Shown piece by piece: positions 62,438-64,000 of a DNA stretch of 64,000 nt. The translations under genes were made by a program, and so were the position numbers. Each line of letters begins with the position of its first letter. Position 1 is the stretch's first letter. Origin of the DNA: Ancylostoma caninum (taxonomy: Eukaryota; Nematoda; Chromadorea; Rhabditida; Ancylostomatidae); assembly GCA_037903475.1 (NCBI GenBank), contig JBAJFG010000201.1:62001-126000 (forward strand), read 5' to 3'. The notes beneath the pieces were generated by a model, which made no database searches, had not been told where the DNA came from, and saw only the letters and a list, made by a program, of their open reading frames with translations.

Positions 62438-63179
62438 TTCTCCGCTGTGGCGGAGACTAGACGAGCCCTACAGGACTTGTCTGGCTAACTGAGGCCCGGT
62501 TGAAACTGTGGCCGAATGTACTTTGGCCAGACAAGATGCGTCGAATGCTTTCGCGTGCCGACGCGGCGCGGATGGGAAGATCCGCCTCGTCGCAGGTTTC
62601 CGGCTCGTCGAGCGCTGGCGCAGAGAGCACATCCACATGAGCACCGTTTCAGGCGAACTCATTTTTGTATTTTTGTAGTCACCGGTTGCAATAGAACGTT
62701 AGACGCGTTAATCCTGTCATCTCCGCAGCGAGATCACGGCGGGTCAAATGCAGGATAAGGCGCAACTAACGGCAGAGTGGGCGCGCCAACTCCGCCCACC
62801 TCTGCGTTTGTCCCGCAGGTGTCATGCCGCGAGAAACGGTGTGGGCCGGCGCCTCAAACGCCCGAACGTCTGAGATGACGGTGATATCCTGACTTGCGAA
62901 TGTTTCCTATACAATAAATTCGGTCGACAATTCCTTCATGGCATTTTCTAGTTGGCGTTTCAGTTCTCCACTCAATCGCCTCGCTTAGATTTAAACACGA
63001 TAAGTGCAATCTCGGAAAATTCGGCTAGGATCTAAAAATAGTGCACTTGCTATAACATCAGGGGAAACATTCAATGATTAACTCACTTCATTGACTTGGT
63101 ATTGTTCTCTTGTGATATCCTGACTCCATATCTCATCCGAAGGAGCGGCGTCATCATCACATTCTATCTCCGGTGTGAA

Positions 63180-64000
63180 TCATTCATTGACATCGGTGGT
63201 TCGTTGAACGACGGTGTTTCCGCTCCTGCCGGTATCCAAACGATGACGCAGTAGTCGGAGCATGCTGGACGCTAAAATGAAGAGAATTACGAAATGTTTT
63301 TGTCGCGGCGGAAAAATCAAGCTACCTCCGACGGCAAAGGTTGCAACAGCGTGGGCATGTAGGCAGGGGTCTCCTGATTTGTAACCATCGGGACAGGTAC
63401 AACTTACTTGAAATGAGCAGACACATCGTTTGCAATGAGAGTTGGCCTAATGTTGTATAGGTAGTGATTAGGACCGATATTGTTATTTCTCACATCATCG
63501 TTGCAGTCACATAAATCTTCAAACATTACATGCTACATCTTTACGTGACTTGGAAAGGACCTTCCAGCAGTTCTCGTGCTCTTGTGTGATGCCGCACTAA
63601 ATCGAATCAGTATTGTTGAGCAAACTAGTAGTTGTTTGTTGTGATATGAATGTATATCTTTGTAGTATGTCAATGCGCGCTTGTGCCTTAAAATGTTTTC
63701 TTTCTGCCATCCGACATAGCCGACCCACCTCGTACACACTGTTGGAATATCAAGAACAAAAATACATTGAAAACATAAAAACAAATACAAATGTCCACTC
63801 ATCGCTGAGAAAAGCTGTAGATCGCGGTCGTGATAGTGCTTCAGAATCGCAAATACAACCGCGTCCAACCTAGTGTTCTGCATGGTGCGCAAGAGAATGT
63901 GCTTCAACTTATTGTGCCAGGACTCGGCGCGGTTTGATGTAGTGAAAAGAGCGTCTTGTGGCACCACAAAGCCCATTGCTTCCTCCTAGCTGGGTAGATC
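63180..64000 (-). CDS. MULE-type transposase with SWIM zinc finger, partial
   Basis: On the minus strand, entering from the right edge, the first visible exon reads TSNRAESWHNKLKH then LDAVVFAILKHYHDR, typical of the region just C-terminal to the DDE core of Mutator-like transposases. After ATTAG at about 63448 the frame reads HCKRCVCSFQVSCTCPDG and GDPCLHAHAVATF: a CxC...CxH SWIM finger. A GT-AG intron (63290-63340, acceptor CATTTTAG) joins RLLRHRLDTGRSG, ending in TGA at 63180-63182. The same frame stays open after the TGA (ECDDDAAPSDEIW), so the stop may be premature. The junction between the first two exons is unclear. The catalytic core lies outside the window. Confidence 0.65.

Overview
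The window is eukaryotic genomic DNA and fits a nematode, most likely a repeat-rich clade V (strongylid-type) worm. The evidence is short exons joined by GT-AG introns with TTTTCAG-type acceptors, acceptor-like sites a few bases upstream of two start codons (typical of SL trans-splicing), and a dense load of mariner/Tc1, MULE, Penelope-like, CR1-like and foldback elements. The species call is inference. There is no prokaryotic operon, CRISPR array or phage.

Left part (1-16.4 kb): two genes can be read exon by exon. On the minus strand, positions 4196 to below 1 encode a PSME3IP1/FAM192A (NIP30) homologue, incomplete at the left edge. On the plus strand, 7481-16377 encodes a complete 13-exon, 593-residue AMFR/gp78-type ER ubiquitin ligase (the nematode hrdl-1 class). 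It has a multi-pass membrane domain, RING-H2 finger, CUE domain and a basic C-terminal helix resembling the UBE2G2-binding region. All 12 exon junctions keep frame. Its introns hold several inverted-repeat elements.

Middle (16.4-31 kb): a minus-strand gene converges on the AMFR gene. I can support several exons between 16.7 and 22.6 kb by open frames and splice sites, but I do not recognise the product. The rest up to 31 kb shows foldback repeats, tRNA-like fragments and no gene I can name.

Right part (31-64 kb): mainly transposable elements. In order: a decayed mariner (31.4-32.8 kb), a MITE (34.4 kb), a broken Penelope-like element (35.3-37.5 kb) carrying a TA-flanked 607-bp insertion that contains a tRNA-like sequence, a nearly intact CR1/Jockey-type LINE with one premature stop (38.4-41.4 kb), three copies of a minisatellite-plus-conserved-tail module (41.8, 42.5 and 49.8 kb), two non-autonomous Tc1/mariner copies (51.8 and 56.9 kb), a 440-bp giant hairpin (52.5 kb), a 1.3-kb mariner (57.8 kb), a mariner remnant (61.25 kb), a long foldback (61.9 kb), and the C-terminal half of a MULE-type transposase with a SWIM zinc finger running off the right edge. 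A two- or three-exon plus-strand gene fragment of unknown product lies at 47.3-48.5 kb.

The two recognisable host genes act in protein quality control and proteasome biology (AMFR/gp78 in ER-associated degradation; PSME3IP1 as a PA28-gamma partner), but their closeness is not evidence of cooperation: they are divergently transcribed and 3.3 kb apart.
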